Assembly: GCF_001676655.1 (NCBI RefSeq)
Contig: NZ_LZDB01000002.1
Location: 1,523,344 to 1,587,343, forward strand
DNA: 64,000 bases
Direction: 5' to 3'
From: Perlucidibaca aquatica
Lineage (GTDB): Bacteria; Pseudomonadota; Gammaproteobacteria; Pseudomonadales; Moraxellaceae
Of this stretch, positions 37,601-46,223 are shown one piece after another (the first letter of the stretch is position 1; the number at the start of each line of letters is the position of its first letter). The position numbers were made by a program, and so were the translations under genes. The notes under the pieces are model-generated. The model ran no database searches, was not told where the DNA came from, and saw only the letters and a program-made list of their open reading frames with translations.

Positions 37601-38148
37601 CGTCACCCTGGGGCGAAAAAGGTCTGGGGCTAGGGCTAGCGATTGTTGACCGCATGGCTCGTCTACTGCAGCACCCCGTCACCGTTCGTTCAACACGGGG
37701 ACGCGGCGCCTGCTTCAGCATTTTGATGCCCGAAGCCATCCACACACCTAGCCATAAACACCCGTTGGCTGCTGACCTTCAGCAAGAAGGTAACCTGCAA
37801 GGCCTGCGTGTACTTTGCATTGATAACGAGCCCGACATACTGGCCGGCATGAGTGCCTTGCTCAGTCGCTGGGGCTGTACCGTATTTCTCGCGCCGGATG
37901 GGCCAACAGCGAAACAACTGCTGCAAGAAAAAGACCCACAAGTGGTACTGGCCGATTATCATCTTACCGACAATGAAGACGGCTTGTTGCTCCTATGCGA
38001 ACTCAGTGTGGGACGCGCAGGCGCTTTGGTGACCGCAGACCATACCGATGCAGTAGCCCATCGCGTTCGTGAGGCGGGCTTAGGCCTGCTCCGCAAGCCC
38101 ATCAAACCTGCCGCTCTGCGCGCGTTCTTGAGTGCGCAGCGGCGCTAA
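34672..38148 (+). CDS. crbS: CrbS-type hybrid histidine kinase with sodium/solute symporter domain
   Basis: A 1158-residue sensor. Residues about 1-510 form a multi-helix SSS transporter-like domain, followed by a linker (about 520-600), a PAS domain (about 640-745), a coiled coil, a HisKA domain with His806 in AASHDLLQP, an ATPase domain (about 900-1020; FINNALRYTREG, DTGPGIP, GLGLGLAI) and a C-terminal receiver with Asp1095 in VVLADYHL. This is the layout of CrbS/MxtR, which controls acetate use through a LuxR-type partner. That partner (40285-40956) and acs are nearby. GGGGAG precedes ATG 34672. Confidence 0.92.
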   Translation: MPHWLLPLISLLYISLLFAIAYWGDERSHSLSSSHKNLLYSLTLAVYCTSWTFYGAVGATVTGGWAYLPIYLGPLLFIVFGRSLLERMVLISKSRSITSIADFIAARYGRAQLLAAMVTVVAIIGALPYIALQLKAVAMSVDVLSAGGLGQAFPTNDTALWTSLLLALLAMLFGTRHIDATEHHHGLMLAIAFESLVKLIALLAVAWLAWRGLQALPAGWQADARLNQLLRPSNLPTGFMAQLLLAFLAMMCLPRQFHVAVVECHDVRQVRQAPLWFGLYLLLITLAVLPIACMALLDPRLAGIHPDTAVLALPLMLGEEALAMLAFIGGFSAAAGMVIVASVALSTMICNDLVVPLLLRFGRFGRQPMPRLLLWIRRWAILTLALLGYGYYRLLAEFSQLASVGLLAFSAVAQFAPALIGGLFWRGGSRQGVIAGLIAGFAIWLYTLMLPALLPALGFDNDWLTHGLFGVDWFKPYALFGLTGWDTLTHGVFWSLLINISLFVLVSLRFRPSIREQLEAAPFLDPYADEADNLHTAEWHRLPLSELHTLVARILGQEATQQAFEQFARGRMQHLDLRRPASRGWVQFSERLLAGAMGTSSARTLLTTALRGSGLEIGQVVALLDQSSQLQRFNRGVLSTMMEHIEQGISVVDAEMKLVAWNSRYLELFDYPEGMVYAGCPVADLIRYNAQRGECGPRDINAHVAKRLDHMRNGSAHVVERRRADGKVLELRGQPIPGGGFVTTFADITHFKLTESALSEAKAALELRVAQRTAELEAALIAQQQAKQQAEHANQSKTHFLAAASHDLLQPMNAARLFSSALSLHPALSGDAQQLAKQVDSSLRGAEELLSALLDISRLDAGALNPHQEPIALSDLLRELAEQVRPVAQQRHLQLRLHLPEAPVWVVSDRQWLRRILQNFINNALRYTREGGVLIGLRARQMNGQSTWRVDVLDTGPGIPFGKQAHIFEEFQRGGEASPWGEKGLGLGLAIVDRMARLLQHPVTVRSTRGRGACFSILMPEAIHTPSHKHPLAADLQQEGNLQGLRVLCIDNEPDILAGMSALLSRWGCTVFLAPDGPTAKQLLQEKDPQVVLADYHLTDNEDGLLLLCELSVGRAGALVTADHTDAVAHRVREAGLGLLRKPIKPAALRAFLSAQRR

Positions 38149-38168
38149 CGCTCCGGAGTATGCTGGGC

Positions 38169-39425
38169 ATGAGTGAACAAATTGCCGTTATTGGTAGCGG
38201 CATGGCGGGCTTGGCCGCCGCGAGATTAGCGCTCTTAGCGGGTCATCGCGTGACGGTATTTGAAGCGCATCCGCAACGCGGCATGGATGCCCACAGCCTG
38301 CACATTCATGGCGGTTTGGTGGACGTGCCTTTACGCGTCATGAGCCCCTTGGCTTGGCAGAGTGTGCTGACACTGGCCGAGCAAGTCGGCGTGAGCAGCT
38401 TCCCCGTCGATACCTTCACCTCTTGTAGCTGGGATGATGGCAGCACCTGGTTTCGCAGCAGCCGGTTGCCCGGCGTGAATTGGCCTTGGATTGGCTCCTG
38501 GCGTCATCTCAATGGCAAAACCCTGATGCTGGCACAAGGCCTGCGGCAACTGCGCGCAGCCACCGAGCGACTGCGCAATAGCCCAAACGACACGCGCTTG
38601 CTGCAACAGTTTCTCGCTGAGGAGCAATTCCAACCGCTGTTTTGGCGCGGCTTGATGCTGCCCATTTTGACCACGATTTGCACCTGCCGAGAAGCGCATC
38701 TCATGGCGTGGCCAGCGCGCGACCTCATGCTCTTGGTGGATACCATCTTGCATGGCAGTACCTTGCGCCGACTCACGGGCGGCACCCCGGCACTGGTCGA
38801 CGGCCTAGCTCGCGGCCTTCACTTTATCAGTGGCAGCCCCGTGACGTCGGTCACCCGCAACGACCATCAGCCACACCCGTTGCGCGTCACCAATGCCCGC
38901 GGTGAGCAGGCCGACTTTGACCGCGTCATTGTGGCCACCCAAGCGAACCAGATCGATTTTCTGGACGCCACGGAGTATGGCCGCGAGCGCGCCTTATTGA
39001 CTGATGTACGCTTCGATCACGGCGAGCTATGGGTGCATAGCGATACGCGCTTCTTACCCCGCCGTCGCAGTGAGTGGAGCGCGCTCAACTTTCAAATGGA
39101 CCGCCAGTTCACTGAGCCCATGTTCACAGTCCTTGTGAATGCGGTTGAGCCGTCGCTGCAAAACGCGCCGCCGGTACTACAGACATGGAACCCCGCGTTC
39201 GAGCCCGAGGCCGAGCACGTCATTGCCCGTGTTCCGTTAGCTCGTGCGGTCGTTCATGCGGGGACGCGCAGTGTGCAAGCTGCCCTCGCTGAACTGCACG
39301 CCGAACCCGACCGTCGCGTCTTCTTTTGTGGCTCTTGGGCCTACCCGGGTGTGCCGCTGCTGGAGTCCGCCGTCCGCTCGGCACAAGCCGTCGCAGCGGT
39401 GCTGCCGACCTCTCGGCCGGCATGA
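38169..39425 (+). CDS. FAD-dependent oxidoreductase (amine oxidase-like)
   Basis: A 418-residue flavoprotein. The N-terminal AVIGSGMAGLAAARLAL with VFEAHPQRG is a Rossmann FAD-binding motif. The C-terminal FFCGSWAYPGVPLLESAVRSAQAVA is the second FAD motif typical of amine oxidase/desaturase-like enzymes. ATG 38169 has GGAG ten bases upstream; ATG 38160 is too close to it. A methyltransferase gene begins 15 bases downstream, so the two probably act in one pathway. The substrate is unknown; lipid modification is one possibility. Confidence 0.85.
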   Translation: MSEQIAVIGSGMAGLAAARLALLAGHRVTVFEAHPQRGMDAHSLHIHGGLVDVPLRVMSPLAWQSVLTLAEQVGVSSFPVDTFTSCSWDDGSTWFRSSRLPGVNWPWIGSWRHLNGKTLMLAQGLRQLRAATERLRNSPNDTRLLQQFLAEEQFQPLFWRGLMLPILTTICTCREAHLMAWPARDLMLLVDTILHGSTLRRLTGGTPALVDGLARGLHFISGSPVTSVTRNDHQPHPLRVTNARGEQADFDRVIVATQANQIDFLDATEYGRERALLTDVRFDHGELWVHSDTRFLPRRRSEWSALNFQMDRQFTEPMFTVLVNAVEPSLQNAPPVLQTWNPAFEPEAEHVIARVPLARAVVHAGTRSVQAALAELHAEPDRRVFFCGSWAYPGVPLLESAVRSAQAVAAVLPTSRPA

Positions 39426-39440
39426 AATGGCCGCCTACGC

Positions 39441-40283
39441 ATGACAGCAGACACCGCCACATTCGCCATTGCGCACGTCCTACTCGATGACGCCATGCCA
39501 GCGCCGGCATGGACCAATCTCGGCTGCTGGCAGCGGCCCGATGGGACGCCCATAACAAACTATGTGGAGGCTGCCGAGCAGCTCGCTTGGCGCGTAGGCG
39601 CGGCAGCTATAACCTCCACGGGGCAATGCGTAGCCGACCTAGGCTGCGGCCATGGCGCCAGTCTGCTGTTTTGGCAGCAGCAATTCGCAGCGGGCCATGT
39701 GATTGGCATAGAGCTGCAAGCAACTTGCGTAGCGGGCTGGCCAGCTCATGCCCGAGAAGGCCTCTCGATGCATCAGGGCCGCTTCGATCAGCTGCCCCTG
39801 CCGGAAGCCGTCATCTCAAAGCTCCCGCCAGAGGGATGTGATACGGTGGTCTGTGTGGATGCTGCTTACCATGCCGACTCGCTGGGTGCCTTTGCTGCCG
39901 TAGCTAAAAATCTTCTGCGCTCTCAGGGTCGCCTGGCCTTTACCACGGTGCTTAAACCCTCACACAGCGGCATGCTTCGCCAGATACAACATCGCCTCAT
40001 CACAACGCTCACGGGCATCCCTAAGGCCAGCTTTGTCACCGCCAGCGAACTCGAGCACACACTGACACGACTGGGCTTTGAGGCCATTCGTATAGAGTGT
40101 TTGGATGCAGAGGTTTTACAAGGATTCGCCGATTTCGTGGCACGCCGCTCGGCAGAACTTCCCACCACGAAAAAACGCGCTCTAGCTTGGCTGAAAATAG
40201 CCGGAACTGCCGCCCTCTGCCGACACTGGCTCCGATGGCAGAGGGCGCATTATGTGTTGGTCAGTGCGCAGCGCACCGATTAA
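39441..40283 (+). CDS. Class I SAM-dependent methyltransferase
   Basis: A 280-residue Rossmann methyltransferase. The N-terminal TNLGCWQ pattern recalls fatty-acid or small-molecule methyltransferases. The SAM-binding motif I is VADLGCGHGASLLF, with acidic VIGIELQ after it and CVDAAYHAD as motif II-like. It follows the FAD oxidoreductase by 15 bases. It converges with the crbR gene with a one-base gap. The substrate is not evident. Confidence 0.85.
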   Translation: MTADTATFAIAHVLLDDAMPAPAWTNLGCWQRPDGTPITNYVEAAEQLAWRVGAAAITSTGQCVADLGCGHGASLLFWQQQFAAGHVIGIELQATCVAGWPAHAREGLSMHQGRFDQLPLPEAVISKLPPEGCDTVVCVDAAYHADSLGAFAAVAKNLLRSQGRLAFTTVLKPSHSGMLRQIQHRLITTLTGIPKASFVTASELEHTLTRLGFEAIRIECLDAEVLQGFADFVARRSAELPTTKKRALAWLKIAGTAALCRHWLRWQRAHYVLVSAQRTD

Positions 40284-40284
40284 C

Positions 40285-40956
40285 TCAGTCCTCTTCTATA
40301 ACCTCAACCATTCGCATACTCGGATCAAGCTGCAGCCGGGCAGCCGCTACCACAGCCTGTGTCCGATTCGATGCTCCAAGCTTTCTCAGAATGGCCGTCA
40401 TATGCGCCTTAATGGTCGCCTCTGAGACATTCAATTCGTAGGCAATTTGCTTATTCAACAAGCCATCCGCCAGCATCATGAGCACGCGAAACTGTTGGGG
40501 TGTGAGATCACGGATACGCTCAGCAATATCGACTTCATCCGGCGCCAGTTGCGTCTGCTGTGAGCCCGCCGCCGAGGCCGGCAGCCAGACATCGCCGTCC
40601 AACACACCCGCGATGGCCTGTGCCATTTCCTCCAAAGACGAGGACTTGGGTATATAACCACTGGCACCATGGGCAATGGCTCGACGCATTACGCTAGGCT
40701 CTTCATTCCCAGACACCACAATAACCGGCAACGAAGGGTAACGCGCCCGCACATGAACGAGCCCTGAAAATCCCGAGCTGCCCGGCATGTGCAGATCCAG
40801 TAGCAGTAAATCCAAATCGTCTGCGGCCTCGAGCCGCTGCTGCAAGCTTGCAGTGGTGTCGGCCTCAATCAATTGAGCCATCGGGAACAAGCTCGCCACT
40901 GTCCGCTTAAGCGCATCACGGAACAGCGGATGATCATCCGCGATAATGAATTTCAT
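40285..40956 (-). CDS. crbR: CrbR/ErdR-type LuxR-family response regulator
   Basis: A 223-residue NarL-type response regulator. The receiver has the acidic pair Asp7-Asp8, phospho-acceptor Asp54 in LLLLDLHMPG and a conserved Lys in YIPKSSS. The LuxR helix-turn-helix is near the C-terminus (LTPQQFRVLMMLADGLLNKQIAYEL ... TIKAHMTAIL). It lies 25 bases after acs on the same strand, and the CrbS-type kinase is nearby. CrbR regulators activate acs in Vibrio and Pseudomonas. The assignment rests on this context. Confidence 0.88.
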   Translation of the reverse strand: MKFIIADDHPLFRDALKRTVASLFPMAQLIEADTTASLQQRLEAADDLDLLLLDLHMPGSSGFSGLVHVRARYPSLPVIVVSGNEEPSVMRRAIAHGASGYIPKSSSLEEMAQAIAGVLDGDVWLPASAAGSQQTQLAPDEVDIAERIRDLTPQQFRVLMMLADGLLNKQIAYELNVSEATIKAHMTAILRKLGASNRTQAVVAAARLQLDPSMRMVEVIEED

Positions 40957-40981
40957 GCTCGCCTCCCACCTCAGGTTTGCC

Positions 40982-42925
40982 TTAGCCCGCTTTACGGCTC
41001 TTGATCAAACTCTCGACTACCGACGGGTCGGCTAGCGTGGAGATATCGCCAAGGCCATCAAACTCGTTGGCGGCAATTTTGCGCAGAATGCGACGCATGA
41101 TTTTGCCCGAGCGCGTTTTTGGCAGGCCCGGCGCCCACTGAATCATGTCCGGCGCAGCAATCGGCCCAATCTCCGTACGTACATGCGCGATCAATTCTTT
41201 ACGCAGCGCTTCGCTAGGCTCAGCACCTGCCTGTAGCGTGACATAGGCATAAATGCCTTGACCTTTGATGTCGTGCGGGAAGCCCACCACCGCTGCCTCC
41301 GCGACCGCCTTATGGGAGACCAGCGCGCTTTCGACTTCGGCGGTTCCCATGCGGTGGCCCGACACATTCAACACGTCATCGACACGCCCGGTAATCCAGT
41401 AATAGCCATCAGCATCGCGCTTGGCACCATCGCCCGTGGTGTAAACACCGGCGAAAGTTTTGAAATAGGTCTCAATAAAGCGCTGGTGATCACCATAGAC
41501 CGAACGCATTTGTCCGGGCCAGGAATCGAGGATGACGAGGTTGCCTTCGCAGGCGCCCTCCAGCACCTGGCCTTCGTTATCCACAATGGCGGGTCGCACG
41601 CCAAAATAGGGCAAGGTGGCCGAGCCCGGCTTCAACGCAGTCGCACCGGCCAGCGGCGAGATCAATACGCCGCCGGTTTCGGTCTGCCACCAGGTATCAA
41701 CAATTTGGCAGCGGCCATCGCCCACCACGCGGTGATACCACTCCCACGCCTCAGGATTGATCGGCTCGCCCACAGAGCCGAGCAAGCGCAGACTTTTGCG
41801 TGACGTGGACAGCATGGGGGCATCGCCCTCACGCATGATGGCGCGAATCGCGGTGGGTGCCGTGTAGAGGATGGTCACGCCATGCTTATCTACCACCTGG
41901 CCAAAACGACTCCAATCCGGATATTGCGGCACCCCTTCAAACAGCACGGTAGTGGCGCCATTAGCCAGCGGGCCATAAAGCGCATAACTATGCCCGGTGA
42001 CCCAACCCACATCAGCAGTGCACCAGTGCACATCGTTCTCGCGAATATCAAAGACATTGGCGAAAGTACTGGCGGTATAGACCAAATAGCCCCCGGTGGT
42101 ATGCAACACGCCCTTGGGCTTACCGGTAGAGCCCGAGGTGTACAAAATGAATAGCGGGTCTTCGGCATTCATGACTTCCGCCGGGCAATCTGCGCTCATG
42201 CCCGCCATCAGATCGTGATACCAATGGTCGCGGCCAGCCTCCCAGTTCACCGAGCCGCCAGTGCGGCGCACCACAATGACGGTCTTCACGCCACTGCCTG
42301 CCGGCGTGCGAATGGCGTTATCCACATTCGCTTTCAGCGGGATGGCGCGCCCACCGCGTAGGCCTTCATCAGCTGTAATCACGATGGTGGACTGGCAATC
42401 TTCTATGCGGCCGGCCAGTGAGTCCGGCGAGAAGCCTCCGAAAACCACGGAGTGCACTGCCCCAATGCGCGTGCAGGCGAGCATGGCCACAGCCGCTTCC
42501 GGAATCATCGGCATGTAAATCGTCACGCGGTCGCCCTTCTTAACGCCTTTGGCCTTCAGCGCGCCAGCAAAGCGACAGACTTCATCATGCAATTCGCGAT
42601 AGCTGATGTAGCGACTCTCACTGGGGTTATCCCCCTCCCAGATAATGGCCGTTTTGCCGGCACGATCCTGGAGATGACGATCCAAGCAGTTAGTGGACAC
42701 GTTCAGCGCGCCATCGGCATACCAGCGAATTCGGAAGTCCTCAACGTTGTAGGACACATCTTTGATTTGGGTGAATGGTTTCATCCAATCCAGCAGTGTC
42801 GCTTCTTCCGCCCAGAACGCCTCGGGATCTGTCACCGACAATTCATAACGCCGCTCGTAGTCAGCAGCCGAGTTACGCGCACCTTTGTAATCGTTAGGTA
42901 CGGCGTAGGTTTTGATTTCACTCAT
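40982..42925 (-). CDS. acs: Acetyl-CoA synthetase
   Basis: Converts acetate, ATP and CoA to acetyl-CoA through acetyl-AMP. The 647-residue protein starts at ATG 42925 after AAGGAG. It has the AMP-binding core [11 protein letters not shown], the TWWQTETGG motif in the acetate pocket and a C-terminal Lys608 in RSGKIMRR, the residue acetylated in Acs (E. coli Lys609). crbR follows in the same transcript. The divergent dcaP-type gene shares its promoter region. Confidence 0.98.
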   Translation of the reverse strand: MSEIKTYAVPNDYKGARNSAADYERRYELSVTDPEAFWAEEATLLDWMKPFTQIKDVSYNVEDFRIRWYADGALNVSTNCLDRHLQDRAGKTAIIWEGDNPSESRYISYRELHDEVCRFAGALKAKGVKKGDRVTIYMPMIPEAAVAMLACTRIGAVHSVVFGGFSPDSLAGRIEDCQSTIVITADEGLRGGRAIPLKANVDNAIRTPAGSGVKTVIVVRRTGGSVNWEAGRDHWYHDLMAGMSADCPAEVMNAEDPLFILYTSGSTGKPKGVLHTTGGYLVYTASTFANVFDIRENDVHWCTADVGWVTGHSYALYGPLANGATTVLFEGVPQYPDWSRFGQVVDKHGVTILYTAPTAIRAIMREGDAPMLSTSRKSLRLLGSVGEPINPEAWEWYHRVVGDGRCQIVDTWWQTETGGVLISPLAGATALKPGSATLPYFGVRPAIVDNEGQVLEGACEGNLVILDSWPGQMRSVYGDHQRFIETYFKTFAGVYTTGDGAKRDADGYYWITGRVDDVLNVSGHRMGTAEVESALVSHKAVAEAAVVGFPHDIKGQGIYAYVTLQAGAEPSEALRKELIAHVRTEIGPIAAPDMIQWAPGLPKTRSGKIMRRILRKIAANEFDGLGDISTLADPSVVESLIKSRKAG

Positions 42926-42969
42926 GAAGAACTCCTTCGGCAATCCGCCATTGAATGGTGCGAGTATGT

Positions 42970-42987
42970 CCTGACTTACGAGTCAGG
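42970..42987. promoter_or_regulatory. Palindrome in the acs-porin intergenic region
   Basis: CCTGACT and AGTCAGG (seven-base arms) flank a four-base centre, 45 bases upstream of the acs ATG. The symmetry and position suggest an operator for acs, perhaps bound by the CrbR-type regulator; no known consensus was matched. The rest of the 195-base gap shows no recognisable promoter hexamers. Confidence 0.45.
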
Positions 42988-43120
42988 CGCATTAGTCTTT
43001 GGTCGAAATTCACCCTTCCAGTTGGCATTCGCACAAGGTCTTAGAGACTAAGGGCTAATAGCCAGTCTTCATGAGCTATCGCTATACATCGATAACCCTT
43101 AGCGCTGGAGAGTTAGAATC

Positions 43121-44461
43121 ATGAGCCGTCTGATGCAACTTTGCCGCTTCACCCCCCTAGCCTTGGCATTGCTACCCGTTAATAGTTGGGCAGATACACA
43201 CAGCGACATTGCTGAACTGAAAGCACGCCTCGCCCAACTAGAGCAGCAAATTAATAGCGCTACGGAAAATACCTCGCCAAAGCCCTCGCCCGCTGTCGCC
43301 GTACCTGCCACTCCAACAGGCCTGAAGCTAGGAGAGACCCAGGTTGGCTTCAAAGGTTATGTAAAACTAGACGCCATCTCCTCTCAGTTCTCAGCAGGAG
43401 AAGTAGGCCGCACCGTGGGTCGTGACTTTTATGTCCCGAATCAAATCCCGGTTTTTGGTGGCGCAGGTGCCACCGCCATGAGTAATGGCAAATCGCGTCA
43501 GTTTTTTGATCTACATGCCAAACAAACACGCTTCATTGTCACCACTGAAACCCCAGTGGGGGGTGACAGTGCGCTTAAGGGTCATATAGAAATGGACTTC
43601 CTCGGCTCAACACAAGGCGATGAACGCATCAGCAATGGTTATAGCCCTGAATTAAGACAAGCCTTTTTTACTTACGGCCGGTGGATGGCAGGTCAAGCGT
43701 GGACCACCTTTCAAGACTTGGGCGTGCTGCCGGAAACCGCTGATTTTGTAGGGTCCTCCGACGGTGCCGTGTTTGGCCGCCAGCCACAGCTCCGCTACAC
43801 CCGTGGGCCTTGGCAGTTCGCCCTAGAAAACAGCCAAACCGTCGTGGGCGGCTCAACAGACAACGGACCTACAAGCTCAGCAGCGCCTGTTGAAAGCAAC
43901 GACAGCGCCGTACCAGACATCGTGGCGCGCTATACGCACAAAGGTGGTTTTGGACACCTGTCCAGCGCTGCGCTCGTGCGCCAGCTACGCGTCAAAAACC
44001 CAACAGGTGCAACCAATACCGGTGACAGTCAAACGGCCTACGGCGTTTCGGTCTCCGGCAAAGTCAAGGTGGGGCAAAAGGACGATATTCGCTTCATGCT
44101 CACTCACGGTGACGGGATTGGCCGCTACATGTCTCTCAACACCAGTAATGACGCCACCTTAAATACGGTAACTGGCGAGCTGGACTTAATTAGCATTAGC
44201 GCAGGCTATGTCACTTATCGTCATTTTTGGACAGATAATCTACGGAGCAACCTACAGTTCTCCTTGTTCTCTGCAAGCAACCCCCATTCCGCCACGGCAG
44301 ATGCGACGAAGCGAGTGACCTCCGGACTAATCAATTTGATGTATGCGGTAAACCCCAAGCTAGATGTGGGCGTAGAAGGACTACATGCCAAACGAAAAGT
44401 TGAAGGCGGGGCTGAGGGCGACTTGGATCGACTGCACTTCACCGCTCGCTACAACTTCTAA
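43121..44461 (+). CDS. DcaP-like trimeric outer-membrane porin
   Basis: A 446-residue porin with a signal peptide ending NSWA-DT, a short coiled coil (AELKARLAQLEQQI), a Pro/Ala-rich linker and a beta barrel beginning VGFKGYVKLDA and ending ARYNF (terminal Phe). This order is typical of DcaP family proteins, which pass dicarboxylates and some drugs in Acinetobacter. ATG 43121 has GGAG ten bases upstream. It is divergent from acs; the pairing suggests carboxylate uptake, an inference. A strong terminator follows. Confidence 0.88.
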   Translation: MSRLMQLCRFTPLALALLPVNSWADTHSDIAELKARLAQLEQQINSATENTSPKPSPAVAVPATPTGLKLGETQVGFKGYVKLDAISSQFSAGEVGRTVGRDFYVPNQIPVFGGAGATAMSNGKSRQFFDLHAKQTRFIVTTETPVGGDSALKGHIEMDFLGSTQGDERISNGYSPELRQAFFTYGRWMAGQAWTTFQDLGVLPETADFVGSSDGAVFGRQPQLRYTRGPWQFALENSQTVVGGSTDNGPTSSAAPVESNDSAVPDIVARYTHKGGFGHLSSAALVRQLRVKNPTGATNTGDSQTAYGVSVSGKVKVGQKDDIRFMLTHGDGIGRYMSLNTSNDATLNTVTGELDLISISAGYVTYRHFWTDNLRSNLQFSLFSASNPHSATADATKRVTSGLINLMYAVNPKLDVGVEGLHAKRKVEGGAEGDLDRLHFTARYNF

Positions 44462-44506
44462 GTCAGGCCAATCCATTCATCCTGAACGGTGAACGCAACA
44501 CAGCTT

Positions 44507-44532
44507 AGCCCCGGTCTTCCGGGGCTTTTTTT
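44507..44532 (+). terminator. Intrinsic terminator after the DcaP-like porin
   Basis: Stem AGCCCCGG/CCGGGGCT with loop TCTT and a run of seven T. It lies 46 bases after the porin stop and is oriented for plus-strand transcription. Confidence 0.9.
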
Positions 44533-44650
44533 GGGCCGATTTCATTGAGTCGAAATTGCAAGTCCTTACAAAACAGCAACGCGTCTGCAATTTCACTCTA
44601 CGCGCACAAGGCATAAGTTCAGTACATCTCCACAGTAAGGACGCCAGCTC

Positions 44651-45262
44651 ATGTCCACTTGGCACAAACACGCACTAACTCGTTTAAGCACACTGGATGC
44701 CCTGAGCGACGGCATGTCCACTAGCCCGCTGCCTGAGTTTGGCACGCGTGGCAATGTGGCGCGTGTGTCCCACCTCAAGTTAGCGGCATCGAATGCCATC
44801 CCCAAACCTCAGCTGGATCAGCCCTTTTTCTCAACCCACGGCTCGCCGTTACTGGGTGTTTGGTGGGCGCTTTGGAGCCTAGCTGGTTTCGCCATGATTA
44901 CTCAGGGTGGCGGTGGCGGCTGGATGGCCTTCAGCCTTTTCGGACTCCTCGCCATGCTGCGTCAGAGCAGTAACCTATTGGTTGTCTCCAACCGCACGCT
45001 GCTCTTGCGGGATGGCATTGCCGGCGGTCGCACCCGCCTGCTTGCCTGTGCCGACATCGATGATGTCTGGGTGCATCAGTCGCTACTCGGGCGTTGGCTG
45101 GACTATGGCCGCATCGGCTTGCGCTCAAGCCAGAACGATATTGTCTGGAGCCCGGTAATCGCGCATCCCTTCGCCGCTAAAAACGCCGTTGTTATGGCCG
45201 TGACGGGGCGTCGCCCTGTGGGCATTCCGCCTAGCCAGCAAACACCGCTAACTGGCATCTAA
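44651..45262 (+). CDS. Membrane protein with bacterial PH-like domain
   Basis: A 203-residue protein of unknown function. Residues 1-60 are soluble and low in structure. Two membrane segments follow (about 68-85 and 90-105). A C-terminal domain begins NLLVVSNRTLLLRDG and continues RTRLLACADIDDVWV and GRIGLRSS, the strand pattern of bacterial PH (DUF304-like) domains. ATG 44651 has TAAGG about ten bases upstream. A hairpin follows its stop. Confidence 0.7.
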   Translation: MSTWHKHALTRLSTLDALSDGMSTSPLPEFGTRGNVARVSHLKLAASNAIPKPQLDQPFFSTHGSPLLGVWWALWSLAGFAMITQGGGGGWMAFSLFGLLAMLRQSSNLLVVSNRTLLLRDGIAGGRTRLLACADIDDVWVHQSLLGRWLDYGRIGLRSSQNDIVWSPVIAHPFAAKNAVVMAVTGRRPVGIPPSQQTPLTGI

Positions 45263-45268
45263 GCTCCT

Positions 45269-45293
45269 CGTTGCCTGCAACTTGCAGGCAACG
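45269..45293. promoter_or_regulatory. Perfect 11-base inverted repeat before the symporter gene
   Basis: CGTTGCCTGCA and its exact complement flank a three-base loop, seven bases after the PH-domain gene stop and 47 bases before the next start. There is no T-run, so it may be a weak terminator, an mRNA stabiliser or an operator. Confidence 0.5.
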
Positions 45294-45340
45294 CGTAATC
45301 CCGCCACTATCCGGTCATAACAACAAAAACCGGACCCATC

Positions 45341-46192
45341 ATGAATAGCGTTTTTATTACTCTGCTGCTGCCCGTTTCACTATTTATCATTATGTTTAGT
45401 CTTGGCCTGGCACTTACGCTGGCCGACTTCCGACGCGTCGTGTTGTACCCCAAGGGCATCAGCATTGGCCTGCTCAATCTACTCTTAATTTCGCCGCTGC
45501 TCGCTTTTGTGCTTGCCGTTGTCTTCAAGCTGCCGCCTGAACTTGCCGTTGGCATGGTACTGCTTGGTGCATCGCCCGGCGGAACCACCGCCAATATGCT
45601 GACTCACCTCGCACGAGGCGACACGGCTCTCTCCATCTCCATGACCGCCATCAGCAGTGTGGCTGCGGTGATCCTAACGCCCCTGATACTTAGCCTCGCC
45701 AGCGACCACTTCATGACCGGCGAGCTCGCCGTTCAGCTCGACATGTCTGGCATTGTGGTGAAGGTGCTCATCATCACCCTGATTCCGCTCAGCCTAGGCA
45801 TGTTGGTGCGCGCCAAAGCTGAAGCATGGTCGCTGCGTAACGAACCACTCGCCAAGAAAATCGCCATGGTGTTTTTCGTGCTGGTGGTCTTTGCCGCGCT
45901 CTTTAGTGAGCGCGCCCACATTGGTGAGAATCTGGCTGTTGTTGGTCTGGCCGTGGTGAGTTTGAATGTGTTGGCCATGACCATCAGCTACCTGATGTCT
46001 ATTGTGTCCGGCTTGAATGGCCGCCAGGCCACCGCTGTGAGCATTGAGCTGGGCGTGCACAACACCACGCTCGCCATGGCCGTTGGCGCGATGGTATCGC
46101 CCACCATGGTGATTCCAGCCGCCGTTTACGGGGTATTTATGTTCTTCACAGCCGGGGCTTTTGCGCGCTGGATGTACCAGCGCAACGCCTAA
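45341..46192 (+). CDS. Bile acid:sodium symporter family transporter
   Basis: A 283-residue membrane protein with eight to ten helices. Family motifs are GASPGGTTANMLTHLARGD in the first crossover region and ELGVHNTTLAMAVG in the second, as in bacterial ASBT/SBF proteins. It probably moves an organic anion with sodium; bile acids are unlikely to be the natural substrate. It converges with sthA, with a hairpin in the gap. Confidence 0.88.
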   Translation: MNSVFITLLLPVSLFIIMFSLGLALTLADFRRVVLYPKGISIGLLNLLLISPLLAFVLAVVFKLPPELAVGMVLLGASPGGTTANMLTHLARGDTALSISMTAISSVAAVILTPLILSLASDHFMTGELAVQLDMSGIVVKVLIITLIPLSLGMLVRAKAEAWSLRNEPLAKKIAMVFFVLVVFAALFSERAHIGENLAVVGLAVVSLNVLAMTISYLMSIVSGLNGRQATAVSIELGVHNTTLAMAVGAMVSPTMVIPAAVYGVFMFFTAGAFARWMYQRNA

Positions 46193-46196
46193 GCGC

Positions 46197-46223
46197 ATGA
46201 GCCGCTTAAAATAAGCGGTTCAT
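46197..46223. terminator. Hairpin at convergent 3' ends of symporter gene and sthA
   Basis: A 12-pair stem (ATGAGCCGCTTA against TAAGCGGTTCAT, one G-T pair) with an AAA loop spans the sthA stop codon (46206-46208) and follows the symporter stop by four bases. It could serve both directions, but there is no strong U-tract. Confidence 0.5.
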
